Source: Nocardioidaceae bacterium (GTDB lineage Bacteria > Actinomycetota > Actinomycetes > Propionibacteriales > Nocardioidaceae). Taken from it: a stretch of 64,000 nt of DNA. The DNA lies in NCBI GenBank assembly GCA_030447865.1, contig JAUJOD010000002.1:644473-708472 (forward strand). Reading direction: 5' to 3'. The position numbers and the translations under genes were made by a program. Positions 54,379-63,392 of this stretch are shown in pieces (the stretch's first letter is position 1; each line of letters begins with the position of its first letter). The notes under the pieces were generated by a model. The model worked only from the letters and a program-made list of their open reading frames with translations, did not search any database and was not told the DNA's origin.

Positions 54379-54852
54379 CTAGCTCTCGGCCGCTGCCTTG
54401 ATGCGCTCCAGCGTGCTGTGCATGCCTGCCATCATCTCGTCAGCGTGCCCCGCCACACCGCCGAGAAATCGGTCGGCAAAGAGTGCGGCCACCGGCGGGA
54501 CGCCATCGGGCATGTCACGCCGCTCGGTCAGCCGAGTCCCCCCGGCGTCGTCATCGGCCAACTCGTAGCTCCACCGAGCCCGGTTCTCCCGCACCCGCCA
54601 GCCGATGCCGCGCCCCTCGTCGTACCGGACGACCTGGCACGTCGTGGCCCAGATCACCAGCTTGCGCCGGTTGATGCCGGTGAACCAGGCGCCTGCGCGC
54701 ACCTCGCCGCCCCAGACAATCACCTTGCGACACTGCGGGCTCCACTCCCCCATTCGGCGGACATCGGAGACCACGGCCCAGACCTGTTCGGCCGGGGCGG
54801 CGATGTCGATGGACGCCTGGAGCGGCGGGATGTGCTCGCTGTTTCCCCGCAC
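54379..54852 (-). CDS. SRPBCC-fold protein
   Basis: 157 residues: IDIAAPAEQVWAVVSDVRRMGEWSP is the start/polyketide-cyclase signature, and the C-terminal helix ADEMMAGMHSTLERIKA closes the fold. Ligand unknown. It follows tig by 7 bp on the same strand and is probably cotranscribed with it. GTG start at 54852. Confidence 0.85.
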   Translation of the reverse strand: MRGNSEHIPPLQASIDIAAPAEQVWAVVSDVRRMGEWSPQCRKVIVWGGEVRAGAWFTGINRRKLVIWATTCQVVRYDEGRGIGWRVRENRARWSYELADDDAGGTRLTERRDMPDGVPPVAALFADRFLGGVAGHADEMMAGMHSTLERIKAAAES

Positions 54853-54859
54853 CGCGGCC

Positions 54860-56347
54860 CTATCGGGGCTCGCTGTCCGCCGGCTCGGTCTCGACGATGT
54901 AGTCCGACGTGCTTACGACGTCAGCGGCGGCGTCGACGCCCGGAGCAGGCGCCGCAATGCCGGGGCGTGCTGCGCCAGGCTCGGTGGCTGTTGGAGAGTC
55001 CACGGCGGCATCGGGGTCGGCATAAGTGCCGTCTGGCTGCAATCGCCTCAGCTCGATCCGGTTTCCGGAGGTGTCGGTGACCTCGGCGTTCTCGACGACG
55101 TGCGCCAGCGCCTTGCCGCGGCGTACCTCCGCGACCATCTCCGGCAGGTGGTTGTGCTCCATCATGTGCTGGATGTACTGCTCGGGGCTGACACCGGCCT
55201 GCTGCGCCCGGCGGAACAGGTGCGAGGTGAGGTCGCCCTCACTGACCGCGACCGCCTCGGCCGACGCGATCTCGTCGAGCAGGAACTGCGCGGCCATGGC
55301 GTCGCGCACCCGGCGGCTGAGCTCGTCGGCGAACTCCTCCTCGCTCTGCCCCTCGGACTCGAGGTAGTCGGCCTCGGTCATACCGGCCGCTGAGAGCTGG
55401 TCGTTCAACGAGTCGCGGCGGGCCTTGATCTCGTCAGCGACTGCCGAGTCCGGCAGCGGGATGTCGGTCATCGTGAGTAGCTTTTCCAGTACGGCGTCGC
55501 GCGCGGCGCTGGCCTGCTCCAAACGCAAACCGCGGACGATGCGGTCACGGAGATCCTCCCGAAGCTCCTCGACAGTATCGAACTCCGACGCCTCCTGGGC
55601 GAAGTCGTCGTCGAGGTCTGGCAGCTCCTGCTCCTTGACCGCCGTCACCTTGACGGTCACGTCGACCAGCTGGTCTGCGAACTCTCCGCCGATGAGCGTC
55701 GACGGGAACGTCTTCTCATCGCCGGCGCTCATCCCCTCCAGCGCCTCGTCCAGCCCCTCGAGCATCGTGCCGCGCCCCACCTGGTAGCTGATGCCGGTCG
55801 CCTGCGCCTCCTCGATGGGCTCGCCGTCGTTCGCGGCCGACAGGTCGATGGTCACGAAGTCGTCCTGCGCAGCCAGCCGGTCGACCGGGATCAGGCTGCC
55901 GAACCGCTCGCGCAGCAACTCGATCTGCTCGCCGACGTCGTCGTCGGTGACCGTGGCGTCCTCAACCTGCACCTCGAGCCCGATGTAGTCGGGCAGGGTG
56001 ATCTGCGGCTTGACGTCGAGCTCGGCGGTGAAGTTCAGATCGGCGCCGTCGTGGAAGTCGCCGAGGTCGACGTCGGGCTGGCTCATCGGTGTGATGTTGT
56101 TGTCCTGTAGCGCCTGGACGTACAGCTTCGGTAGCGCGTCGTTGACAGCCTCGTCAAGCACGTAGTTGCGTCCAACCCGCTGGTCGATCACCATCGCGGG
56201 CACCTTGCCGCGCCGGAAACCCGGCACGTTGATCTGCTGCGCGATCTTCTTATACGCCGCGTCGAGGCTGGGCTTGAGCTCCTCGAAAGGCACCTCGACG
56301 GTCAGCTTGACCCGGGTCGGGTTCAGTGGCTCGACGGCGCTCTTCAC
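54860..56347 (-). CDS. tig: Trigger factor, ribosome-associated chaperone
   Basis: 495 residues, about 50 longer than most. Residues 1-130 form the ribosome-binding domain with FRRGKVPAMVIDQRVG, 150-240 the FKBP-type prolyl isomerase, and 260-430 the chaperone arms. A Pro/Ala/Asp-rich tail of about 60 residues is added at the end. AGGAGA precedes the ATG. It heads the tig-SRPBCC pair and lies downstream of tRNA-Pro in the usual order. Confidence 0.95.
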   Translation of the reverse strand: MKSAVEPLNPTRVKLTVEVPFEELKPSLDAAYKKIAQQINVPGFRRGKVPAMVIDQRVGRNYVLDEAVNDALPKLYVQALQDNNITPMSQPDVDLGDFHDGADLNFTAELDVKPQITLPDYIGLEVQVEDATVTDDDVGEQIELLRERFGSLIPVDRLAAQDDFVTIDLSAANDGEPIEEAQATGISYQVGRGTMLEGLDEALEGMSAGDEKTFPSTLIGGEFADQLVDVTVKVTAVKEQELPDLDDDFAQEASEFDTVEELREDLRDRIVRGLRLEQASAARDAVLEKLLTMTDIPLPDSAVADEIKARRDSLNDQLSAAGMTEADYLESEGQSEEEFADELSRRVRDAMAAQFLLDEIASAEAVAVSEGDLTSHLFRRAQQAGVSPEQYIQHMMEHNHLPEMVAEVRRGKALAHVVENAEVTDTSGNRIELRRLQPDGTYADPDAAVDSPTATEPGAARPGIAAPAPGVDAAADVVSTSDYIVETEPADSEPR

Positions 56348-56419
56348 AAGTTGATCTCCTACTTCGTTCTCAGGCGAGTTTCACGGGCGAATGTCTGGGG
56401 CTGGCGAGTTCGGTTGGAG

Positions 56420-56492
56420 TCGGGGCGACAGGACTCGAACCTGCGGTCTCCTGCTCCCAAAGCAGGCGCGCTAGCCACTACGCTACGCCCCG
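56420..56492 (-). tRNA. tRNA-Pro (anticodon TGG)
   Basis: 73 nt. CGGGGCG pairs with CGCCCCG, discriminator A; the anticodon loop TTTGGGA gives TGG; the T-loop is GTTCGAGTC. The variable and D arms are normal. Location upstream of tig is common in actinobacteria. Confidence 0.96.
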
Positions 56493-56591
56493 GCGTACAG
56501 CGGCCGAGTCTAGACGAGTTGCGCCTGCGGAGCCGCATCGCCGTAGATTCCCCATCGCCGCCACACCACCCTCCCGCAGGTAAACAAATCG

Positions 56592-57167
56592 TCATGTGGT
56601 GGTGACCTTTTCTTGACCTGCCAGACCAGCTCGCAACGGCAGTCGGAGCCGGATCTCGGGGAGAGCGACGCCCTCGCTCCCCCAGATGGTCTCAGCGCCG
56701 TCGGGCCACCAGCCGCGAGCGGCGTACCACCGGCGGCTCGACGTGTTTGCCGCCAGGACCCAGAGCGCTGCCTCGTCGAACCCGCTGGTCCTCAGCACGT
56801 CGAGGGCGGCGTCGTGCAGTGCCGTGCCGGCACCCCGACCCTGCAGCGCGGGATGGGTGTAGATCGCGTACACCTCGCCCCAAGTTTGCGTCTGCTCGCT
56901 GGGGTCGGCGTCCTGCTGGGGGCGATACGGCCCCACGATCGCGTAGCCCGCCAGCATGCCAGCCATCTCGGCGGCGAGGAACGACGCACCCGGCCGCCTG
57001 CCCTCGGCGAGGTTGTGGCGCCACCGCTCACGGAACGTCTCCAGCCTCAACCCGGCCAGATGCGCGGCGGGGATGAGGCCGGCGTACGCGTCGCGCCACG
57101 TCTCGAGATTGATCACGGCGAGCCGGTCGACGTCGGCAAGGGTGGCTTGGCGTACGACGGCGCTCAC
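56592..57167 (-). CDS. GNAT acetyltransferase
   Basis: 191 residues. VVRQATLADVDRLAVINLETWRDAY opens the domain; YTHPALQGRGAGTALHDAAL is the acetyl-CoA-binding motif A; SSRRWYAARGWWPDG is the C-terminal motif. Substrate unknown. GTG 57167 is chosen as the start of the domain; upstream in-frame sequence overlaps the tRNA-Gly and is not coding. Lies between tRNA-Pro and tRNA-Gly. Confidence 0.85.
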   Translation of the reverse strand: MSAVVRQATLADVDRLAVINLETWRDAYAGLIPAAHLAGLRLETFRERWRHNLAEGRRPGASFLAAEMAGMLAGYAIVGPYRPQQDADPSEQTQTWGEVYAIYTHPALQGRGAGTALHDAALDVLRTSGFDEAALWVLAANTSSRRWYAARGWWPDGAETIWGSEGVALPEIRLRLPLRAGLAGQEKVTTT

Positions 57168-57329
57168 GGCGGTTATCGTCTCAGCCCGCACCGCTGCGAT
57201 GTACTGCGTGCGGTGTGTCGCCAGACCGCACGAGGTAGCAGGCTCGCTCTGCTGAGCATCGGCATGGCAGCATGTACGCCGCGTGGTTGAGGTAGGCAGA
57301 GCGCTCGCGCCGCCGGACCTCGGCCGTGC

Positions 57330-57400
57330 GCGGGTGTAGCTCAATGGTAGAGCCCCAGCCTTCCAAGCTGGCCATGCGAGTTCGATTCTCGTCACCCGCT
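57330..57400 (+). tRNA. tRNA-Gly (anticodon TCC)
   Basis: 71 nt. GCGGGTG pairs with CACCCGC, discriminator T; the anticodon loop CTTCCAA gives TCC; the D-loop is short as in tRNA-Gly and the T-loop is GTTCGATTC. Confidence 0.96.
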
Positions 57401-57793
57401 CGAGTGTTTGCAGGTCAGCGACCTGCACCGTCATACGGCCACCGGACCATGAACAGCAAGCGGCGTCGCCATCAACGACGGATGCATCGAGCTCATCGGG
57501 CGCCTCGCGGCGGCGTTGGTGAGCCGCCGCGGATGCCGAGTTCACCGGAGCGGAGTCCTGAAGCCGCCGGCGCAATGGTGACCGCGCATCTTGGCCATCT
57601 CGCTGATCTGAGGTTGAACGCAGCAGCGGCTGTGGAAACGGAGGTGCGACGGCTCGTTGACCAGGTATCGGCTGAGGCGAGATCGGCCGCGCCCTTGGGG
57701 TCAGCCGCCAGGCCGCGCGGCAGAGATACGTAGAGCACAAGGACTGAGCCCATGGATCTTAAGCCTGCGGTAATACCGAGTTATACTCACTCT
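57401..57793. other. Gene-free stretch between tRNA-Gly and mazE
   Basis: No recognisable gene or RNA. It contains short open frames on both strands without family motifs. The right end holds the mazE promoter with TATACT. Confidence 0.4.
57782..57787 (+). promoter_or_regulatory. -10 box of mazEF (leaderless)
   Basis: TATACT, a near-consensus -10, ends 6 nt before the mazE ATG at 57794. The surrounding AT-rich sequence is unlike the rest of the window. Confidence 0.6.
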
Positions 57794-58036
57794 ATGAAGA
57801 CGGCCATCTCGGTTCCCGACGACATCTTTGCCGACGCCACGAAGCGTGCGAAAGATCTCGGCATCAGTCGGTCAGAGTTCTTCAGCAGGGCCGTGCGACG
57901 GTACTTGGACGAGCTCTCGCGGGAGTCGCTGACCGCGCAGATCAACCAGGTCCTCCGCCTTCCCGACTACGACGACGAAGCGTCCGCAGTCGCGGTTGAA
58001 GCAGGTCGTCGTCGCCTCAGCGAGGCCGAGTGGTGA
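57794..58036 (+). CDS. mazE: MazE-type ribbon-helix-helix antitoxin
   Basis: 80 residues. MKTAISVPDDIFADATKRAKDL is an RHH DNA-binding N-terminus and a long acidic C-terminal tail follows for toxin binding. It precedes and overlaps the mazF gene by 7 bp, the normal toxin-antitoxin layout, and the RHH protein would repress the shared promoter. Confidence 0.85.
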   Translation: MKTAISVPDDIFADATKRAKDLGISRSEFFSRAVRRYLDELSRESLTAQINQVLRLPDYDDEASAVAVEAGRRRLSEAEW

Positions 58037-58380
58037 TCCGGCGTGGCGAGATCTACTGGGTGGACCTCGGTGGGCCTCGAGGAAGCACGCCAGCGAAGCG
58101 ACGCCCAGTCCTCGTCGTCCAGGCGGACGCTTACAACGCCAGTGGCCTGAGGACCGCTCTCGCCGTCGTCATTACGTCGAACACGTCGGACGCCGCGTTG
58201 CCGGGCAACGTCTTCGTGCCAGCCAGCGCCTCGGGCCTGCCCAAGGACTCGTCAGTCAACGTCACTGCCTTCGTCACTCTCGACAAGTCCGACTTCGAAA
58301 ACACCGCAGCCGTCGGGGAGTTGCCCGCTTACTTGATGGACGACGTCGACCGCGGCCTCCGCCTCGTCCTCAACCTTTGA
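58030..58380 (+). CDS. mazF: MazF/PemK-family endoribonuclease toxin
   Basis: 116 residues. IRRGEIYWVDLG and RRPVLVVQADAYN form the MazF N-terminal motifs, followed by ITSNT and SSVNVTAFVTLDKSDF with the conserved Thr and Asp residues. It cleaves mRNA at short sequences. GTG 58030 or 58033 starts it, overlapping mazE. No internal damage is visible, so this TA pair looks intact. Confidence 0.88.
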   Translation: MVIRRGEIYWVDLGGPRGSTPAKRRPVLVVQADAYNASGLRTALAVVITSNTSDAALPGNVFVPASASGLPKDSSVNVTAFVTLDKSDFENTAAVGELPAYLMDDVDRGLRLVLNL

Positions 58381-58796
58381 GCAGTTGTTCCGAAACCAGC
58401 GACAACAAGCGTTGTCGCTGGTAGAGACGCAAGAGGTGTGTCCATCCTCTCCTGGGCTCTTGCTCACCTCCCAAGCTGGCAAGCGGTGTCGTCAGCAGTA
58501 CCGCTTCATCTGAGGAGCTCCGTCATGGTCAGTCAGCACGGCAGGTTCTCCGTCCATGTCAAGGCTGACTGAGGTCTTGCACAACTCATGATTGAGCGAA
58601 GGCTGGCGGCCACTCTGCGTAGGTCGGCGGAACCACCGTGCACGCCGTCACCGATCGTCACTCGGGCTATCGAGCTGCAGGCCTCACCAGATCCGTGGTC
58701 ATACGACGTTCGGCTTGCGGTAGCCATTGCCGCCGACAAGCACCTGACTCGCGATCTGCTGCCACCTCGTGGGCACTAGTGGCAGAGTGCTGTTCC
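58381..58796. other. Stretch after mazF without a supported gene
   Basis: A 63-codon open frame at 58588-58779 ends in a fairly regular sequence (YDVRLAVAIAADKHLTRD) but no family is recognised and there is no upstream start signal. It may be a fragment of a lost gene. Confidence 0.35.
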
Positions 58797-59375
58797 ATGA
58801 TCGACGACGCCGCGAAGGCCAACCTGTACGACTACCTGAAGCACGAGCGCGAGGCGGTGCTCGCCAAGCTCGACGGGCTCTGCGAGTACGACGTCCGTCG
58901 CCCGTTGACCGTCACCGGGACCAACCTGCTGGGCCTGGTCAAGCACCTGGCGACCTGGGAGGCCAGGTACCTCGGCGAGGTCTTCGACCGTCCCTTTCCC
59001 GAACCCCTGCCTCGGTGGGACGTCGAGGCCGAGCGACTCGCCGACATGTGGGCGACCGAGCACGAGTCCCGCAGCGACGTCGTCGGCCGCTACCGACGCG
59101 TGTGGGACCACAGCGACGCGACGGTGGACGCCCTCGCCCTCGATGCCACCGGCCGCGTGGCCTGGTGGCAGGACGCCGAGGTGCCCCTGTTCAACATCCT
59201 CGTTCATCTGCTTGCCGAGACCAGTCGGCACGCCGGCCACGCTGACATCCTGCGCGAAGAGCTCGACGGAGCGGTGGGAACCGACGCGGAGAGCATGGCC
59301 GTACAGCAGCACGACCCAGCCTTCTGGACGAAGCGGCGCGAGGAGATCGAGGCGGCCGCCAGGTCAGCCGGTTGA
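58797..59375 (+). CDS. DinB-family protein
   Basis: 192 residues of the DinB four-helix metal-binding fold. Metal ligands are expected at His in GLVKHLATWEARYLG, and in NILVHLLAETSRHAGHAD near the C-terminus (HxxxH pattern). Such proteins in actinobacteria are often thiol-S-transferases or mycothiol-dependent enzymes, but no function is established here. ATG 58797 follows a purine-rich GGCAGAG. It is separate from the second DinB gene at 61561. Confidence 0.85.
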   Translation: MIDDAAKANLYDYLKHEREAVLAKLDGLCEYDVRRPLTVTGTNLLGLVKHLATWEARYLGEVFDRPFPEPLPRWDVEAERLADMWATEHESRSDVVGRYRRVWDHSDATVDALALDATGRVAWWQDAEVPLFNILVHLLAETSRHAGHADILREELDGAVGTDAESMAVQQHDPAFWTKRREEIEAAARSAG

Positions 59376-59522
59376 CCCAGATCGCGAGCTAAGACTGAGG
59401 ATCCGCGGGCGCCGCCATGCGGCCGTCGGTTGGCCGCGAGCCGATCGTCTACCGGCGGCCCGGTAAGGGTTCGGCTACTGAGACGGCCCCCGGACATGCC
59501 GAGTTGAGGTCGTGGCGACCGC

Positions 59523-59528
59523 TAGTGT
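59523..59528 (+). promoter_or_regulatory. -10 box of the AAA kinase gene (leaderless)
   Basis: TAGTGT ends 7 nt before the ATG at 59536, the basis for choosing that start. Confidence 0.4.
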
Positions 59529-59535
59529 CCTTTGC

Positions 59536-60078
59536 ATGGAGAAGGCACCCCACCTGATCGTGCTGCGCGGCAACGCGGCTTGTGGCAAGAGCACCGTGGC
59601 GGCTGCGCTCCAACGCGCGCTCGGCCGTGGGACAGCAAACATTGGACAGGACCACTTCCGACGGGTTGTCCTACGTGAGCATGATGTGCCAAAGGGGGAC
59701 AACATCGGCCTCATGGCGCACACCATCCGGTACTGCACGAGCATCGGTTATAACGTCATCGCCGAGGGGATTCTCCTGGCGGAGCACTACCGCGACATGC
59801 TTCGGGACGTCATCACCGGGCATCAGGGCCCGACCCACCTCTTCTACCTCGACGTCTCGCTTGAGGAAACGCTGCGCAGACACCGGACCCGACCTCTTGG
59901 AGCAGAACTAACGACCAGCAAACTCCGAGAGTGGTACGTCCAGTCGGACACGTTGGGGCTGTCTGGCGAGATTGTGCTCGCCGGCAACGCCGACCTGGAG
60001 GTCGTCGTCGCGGAGATCCGGGACAAGATCGGGCCTGTCCCGACCAGGGCACCCGAGGATGGTGCCCGGTTCCTCTAG
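59536..60078 (+). CDS. P-loop kinase (AAA/zeta-toxin-like)
   Basis: 180 residues. Walker A is VLRGNAACGKSTVAAAL; the lid region has LRRHRTRPLG with several Arg residues. GYNVIAEGILLAEHY is typical of zeta-like and small-molecule kinases in this superfamily. Neither a zeta antitoxin nor a defined substrate is visible. Shorter than chloramphenicol phosphotransferases but related. An upstream ATG at 59512 is possible. Confidence 0.75.
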   Translation: MEKAPHLIVLRGNAACGKSTVAAALQRALGRGTANIGQDHFRRVVLREHDVPKGDNIGLMAHTIRYCTSIGYNVIAEGILLAEHYRDMLRDVITGHQGPTHLFYLDVSLEETLRRHRTRPLGAELTTSKLREWYVQSDTLGLSGEIVLAGNADLEVVVAEIRDKIGPVPTRAPEDGARFL

Positions 60079-60233
60079 ACCGCCGCTGGGTCGTTCGGCG
60101 CTCAGCCTCCCCCACGGCGAACCGGACTTCACAGCCAAGATCCCGCACTTGGCTTGTGACCTCGAGCGACAACCCGCCTTCTCGAGCCTTTGGTGCATTG
60201 AGAGGTACCCGGCGCGTTCATCAACGCATCCTT

Positions 60234-60803
60234 CTATTCACCGAGGACCACGACGTGGCGGCTTCCGCAGGCTGGTCCACTTCGAGGTAGTAGTCCTCCG
60301 CGCGCATCCACCGTTCGATCCAATCGCGATCGCCTTCCCCGCGCGCCTTCAGTCGGCGTTCACGTACATCCCTGGGTGTCTCGACCCAAACGCTCGCGTC
60401 CCAGTAAGGCCGTAGTCGAGGCTTAAGCAGGAAGACGCCTTCCACAACAACGTGTCGCGCGGTTCGACGCTACGGCACGGCCCGGGAGCGCGATGCTGCC
60501 AATCGAAAGTGGAAAGCGTGCAGTGCGTCGCTGACGAAGCGGTCGGAGTAGTTCACTTTCAAGCCGCACGTGGTCGAAGTAGCGTTCGTAGCCCTGTTCG
60601 GGCGTCCAGCTTCTCCAATTGCGTAGGTCGGGCTGGTAGAAGGCGTCAGTGGCGACGATGATGACCGCTCGGCCACCGGACGCTCGGCGAGCAGCGTTGG
60701 CGATGGTGGTCTTGCCCGAACCGGCCAGCCCATCGAAGGCGACAATCGTGGGCTCGCGGGCGGCCAACTTTGCGATTGCTGCCATCAGTTCGCTCGGCGT
60801 CAC
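60234..60803 (-). pseudogene. Uridine-kinase-like P-loop kinase, frameshifted
   Basis: Frame one (GTG 60803) has the P-loop AFDGLAGSGKTTIANAA, VATDAFYQPD and FDHVRLESELLRPL, then runs into unrelated sequence near 60455. The following segment RHVVVEGVFLLKPRLRPYWD and WVETPRDVRERRLKARG is normal kinase sequence in another frame, to about 60234. At least one frameshift near 60455-60470 and probably a further shift near the end break the gene. Family: uridine kinase-like; substrate not known. Confidence 0.7.
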
Positions 60804-60823
60804 CCTGCCTACTTTCCCACTCA

Positions 60824-60913
60824 GCTGCCGCCATCGGCGGTACCTACCGTGTGCTCTATCGCATCAACGACCAGGCGCATGAGGTAGTCGTCGTACGGAT
60901 CGACCATCGCTAA
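60824..60913 (+). pseudogene. relE toxin remnant, C-terminal 29 codons
   Basis: GGTYRVLYRINDQAHEVVVV followed by RIDHR and a stop at 60911 is the C-terminal strand set of a RelE-type toxin, with the final His. The rest of the toxin and any antitoxin are absent; the left side is the kinase pseudogene on the other strand. It is a relic of a lost relBE locus. Confidence 0.6.
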
Positions 60914-60942
60914 CAACGCGCGGATCCGGCCGTGTGCCTGGA

Positions 60943-60948
60943 TAGCCT
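60943..60948 (+). promoter_or_regulatory. -10 box of the GNAT gene (leaderless)
   Basis: TAGCCT ends 6 nt before the ATG at 60955. Confidence 0.4.
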
Positions 60949-60954
60949 GGCCGA

Positions 60955-61428
60955 ATGGCGTTCCCCGTGACCTTGTTGGCGGACTCCCTTAGCTCGGCGG
61001 AAGCCGTGGCCGACATGAGGTGGAAAGAGTGGGGGCGTCCTCCGGAGCCGGCGGACCCGGAGTGGTGGCTCGAGACCACGGTTCGTGAGGCAGGTAGAGA
61101 AGCACTGCCGGTGACGTTTGTCGCTCATGACGTGACCGGGGACGTTCTGGGGGCGGTCGGTCTGGACACCTACGACCTAAACGAGCGGCACGACACCAGC
61201 CCCTGGGTAACCGGCATGATCGTCCGCCGGGATCGCCGGGGCCAGGGGGTTGGGCAGGCGTTGATGCAGCACCTGGAGCGGTGGGCTGCCGAGCATCGAA
61301 TCGCCGAGGCCTGGGTCGGCACAGACCTTGCGCTGGGGTTCTACCAGCGGTGCGCGTGGACCGTCCAGGAGACATTCACGAGGAGCACAGGCCAGCGCGT
61401 GGCTGTCCTGTACAAGAAGCTTCTGTAG
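60955..61428 (+). CDS. GNAT acetyltransferase
   Basis: 157 residues. MIVRRDRRGQGVGQALMQHL is the acetyl-CoA motif and LGFYQRCAWTVQETF the C-terminal motif. VLGAVGLDTYDLNE is the central strand. Substrate unknown. An inverted repeat ATCACG/CGTGAT begins just after the stop and may terminate transcription. Confidence 0.85.
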   Translation: MAFPVTLLADSLSSAEAVADMRWKEWGRPPEPADPEWWLETTVREAGREALPVTFVAHDVTGDVLGAVGLDTYDLNERHDTSPWVTGMIVRRDRRGQGVGQALMQHLERWAAEHRIAEAWVGTDLALGFYQRCAWTVQETFTRSTGQRVAVLYKKLL

Positions 61429-61429
61429 A

Positions 61430-61451
61430 TCACGGCCCTTGAACGTGATTG
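61430..61451. terminator. Short inverted repeat after the GNAT gene
   Basis: ATCACG and CGTGAT, 6-bp arms with a 9-nt loop directly after the stop codon. No T-tract, weak evidence. Confidence 0.3.
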
Positions 61452-61547
61452 CCTTGGTTACAAGCAGGTTGAACACCTGACCCAACCAGTCAGCTGATCG
61501 TGCAGCAGCCCCCTGCCCCAACTGGCTGGCCAAGGGGTAGACGCGTC

Positions 61548-61553
61548 TAGGGT
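61548..61553 (+). promoter_or_regulatory. -10 box of the second DinB-family gene (leaderless)
   Basis: TAGGGT ends 7 nt before the ATG at 61561. Confidence 0.4.
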
Positions 61554-61560
61554 TGCCGGA

Positions 61561-62067
61561 ATGTCGACATGGACCACGCCCGAGCGACCCGAGCCGCCGA
61601 ACAACCCGATCGACGAGCGCGCCGCGCTCGAAGACCGCCTCGAGTATCAGCGCACGACGTTGCTGCTGAAGTGCGGCGGGCTGACGCCGGAACAACTGGC
61701 GCTGCGGTCGGTGCCGCCGTCGACGCTCTCGCTGCTCGGCCTTGTTCGGCACCTGTCTGGAGTCGAGGCCTGGTTTCATGGGTACGACGGCCAGCCGGAC
61801 CACCAGTATTTCTGGGACTACGTGCCGGGCTCGACAGAAGGCTGCGACGAGGTCGACATCACGCGTGCCGCCGACGACCTGGCCAGCTTTCAGGCGAGTG
61901 TCGCCCGGTCCCGTGAAGCCGTGGCTGGGCGCGGTCTCGACGACGCCTATCCCGGCGAGGACTACACGCTGCGGTGGATCTACCTGCACATGATCGAGGA
62001 GTACGCGCGCCACAATGGCCACGCGGATTTCCTCCGCGAACGCATCGACGGCGCCACGGGCGAATAG
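61561..62067 (+). CDS. DinB-family protein (DUF664)
   Basis: 168 residues. NPIDERAALEDRLEYQRTTLL then VPPSTLSLLGLVRHLSGVEAWF are typical DUF664 starts; the C-terminal HMIEEYARHNGHADFLRERI carries the remaining His ligands of the DinB metal site. Often annotated as mycothiol transferase-like in actinobacteria. Leaderless-type promoter. Confidence 0.85.
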   Translation: MSTWTTPERPEPPNNPIDERAALEDRLEYQRTTLLLKCGGLTPEQLALRSVPPSTLSLLGLVRHLSGVEAWFHGYDGQPDHQYFWDYVPGSTEGCDEVDITRAADDLASFQASVARSREAVAGRGLDDAYPGEDYTLRWIYLHMIEEYARHNGHADFLRERIDGATGE

Positions 62068-62236
62068 CCTGCCGCGAAGTACGGCAGCAAAGTACAGCAA
62101 CGAGCCGCACTACACGGCCACTTGACCCGTGGCCAAGCATCTGCCGCATTGGCCTGTGGCGGCACGAGCATGCGCACTAATCTGCCGCGATTGACGAAGA
62201 GCGGATCCCGGCTCGCCGAGTCTGCCGAAGAAGCGG

Positions 62237-63349
62237 TCAGCCGGCGGAGACGGGCATCGTGAGTTCCAGTTCCAGCCAGTGCGCCAGACCCTCGATCTCG
62301 CGGTGCACTGCGGCGGACATCGTCTTGGTGAACGGCACGTCCTGGTGGATGGCGTTGACCCGAAGCACGCCGGCTTTGCGGTCGGCGGTGGCGTCGAGCT
62401 TGCCCACCAGCCGGTCGCCGTACAGGATCGGCAGCGCGAAGTACCCCCAGCGGCGGTTGGCGGCGGGCTTGTACATCTCCAGGTAGTACTCGAACTCGAA
62501 CAGCTCCATCGTGCGCCTGCGGTCGTGCAGCAGTCGGTCGAACGGGGAGAGCAACGCCGCCCGCCCTGAAAACGGCTGGCCCAAGTACGCTGGATCCACC
62601 CGCCACGCGCCCTTGACGCCCTCAACGATGGCCGGATCGCCGGCCTCACCGACGTCGTTCGGCTCCATCGGACTCACCGCTGCCTTGGCACGGGCGATGC
62701 CCAAAGCGTGCAGCCGGCGTTCGTTGCGGATGCGGAGCGCATCCTCCACTGGGATAGCCGGCTCATCGGGGTAGACCCGGGTGGCCAGGTCCCACAGCCG
62801 CTCGCGGCCCTTGCGCCCGGCGGTCGCGACCTCGCCGCGCTGCACCATGAAGTCGAGGAGCTTGATGACGTTCTGGTTGTTGGTCCATCCGGTCGAGGCC
62901 CACGGCACCGCACAGGTGTCCGGCAGATCACGCGACGGCAGCGGGCCTGATGAACCGAGTCGGTCGAGGATGTCCCGCCGGCACGCATCGTTGGCCCGCA
63001 CCCAGTCGCGGATGTCAACCTGCCAAGCGCGCAGCTCCCCGCGCCCCGGCCACTCGGCCATCTCGGCGCGAAAGAGCGCCAAGTCTTCACTCGGCCGGAT
63101 CAGAGCGCTCAACTCGATCAGCTCCCGACTCTCAAGTGCAGTGGACAAGTCACTTGTCGAGTACGGCGACCCGAGCCGACTCCACGCGACCAGATCGGCG
63201 TTGGGTGCAATGGCGGCGGTAGGGTCGATCTGAAGCAAAGTCAGGTGGCGCACCAGGTCGAGCAACCCGGTTGGCCGCGTGCGCTCCAAGAGCTGCGCAC
63301 GTACGGCGATGCGCCGAGCGTCGGCGCGAGACAGCCGGTGGAAAGTCAC
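62237..63349 (-). CDS. Winged-helix DNA glycosylase-like protein (AlkX/YcaQ family)
   Basis: 370 residues of the HTH_42 family. LLQIDPTAAI near residue 39 holds the Gln-x-Asp motif that is catalytic in E. coli YcaQ (AlkX), an interstrand crosslink glycosylase. LLSPFDRLLHDRRRTMELFEFEY and AANRRWGYFALPIL are the other family hallmarks. Likely a DNA repair enzyme removing alkylated bases or crosslinks. GTG start with a TAGCCT box 6 nt upstream. Confidence 0.88.
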   Translation of the reverse strand: MTFHRLSRADARRIAVRAQLLERTRPTGLLDLVRHLTLLQIDPTAAIAPNADLVAWSRLGSPYSTSDLSTALESRELIELSALIRPSEDLALFRAEMAEWPGRGELRAWQVDIRDWVRANDACRRDILDRLGSSGPLPSRDLPDTCAVPWASTGWTNNQNVIKLLDFMVQRGEVATAGRKGRERLWDLATRVYPDEPAIPVEDALRIRNERRLHALGIARAKAAVSPMEPNDVGEAGDPAIVEGVKGAWRVDPAYLGQPFSGRAALLSPFDRLLHDRRRTMELFEFEYYLEMYKPAANRRWGYFALPILYGDRLVGKLDATADRKAGVLRVNAIHQDVPFTKTMSAAVHREIEGLAHWLELELTMPVSAG

Positions 63350-63355
63350 GATGGG

Positions 63356-63361
63356 AGGCTA
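63356..63361 (-). promoter_or_regulatory. -10 box of the AlkX-like gene (leaderless)
   Basis: TAGCCT ends 6 nt before GTG 63349. Confidence 0.4.
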
Positions 63362-63392
63362 CGGCCGCCACGGGCACCGCAAGCAACGGGGC

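Noticed and set aside
57449-57733. Arg/Ala-rich open frame after tRNA-Gly
   Set aside because: High-GC open frames of this size arise by chance; an equally long one exists on the other strand.
58588-58779. 63-codon open frame before the DinB gene
   Set aside because: No family recognised, no start signal and no conservation evidence; may be a fragment.
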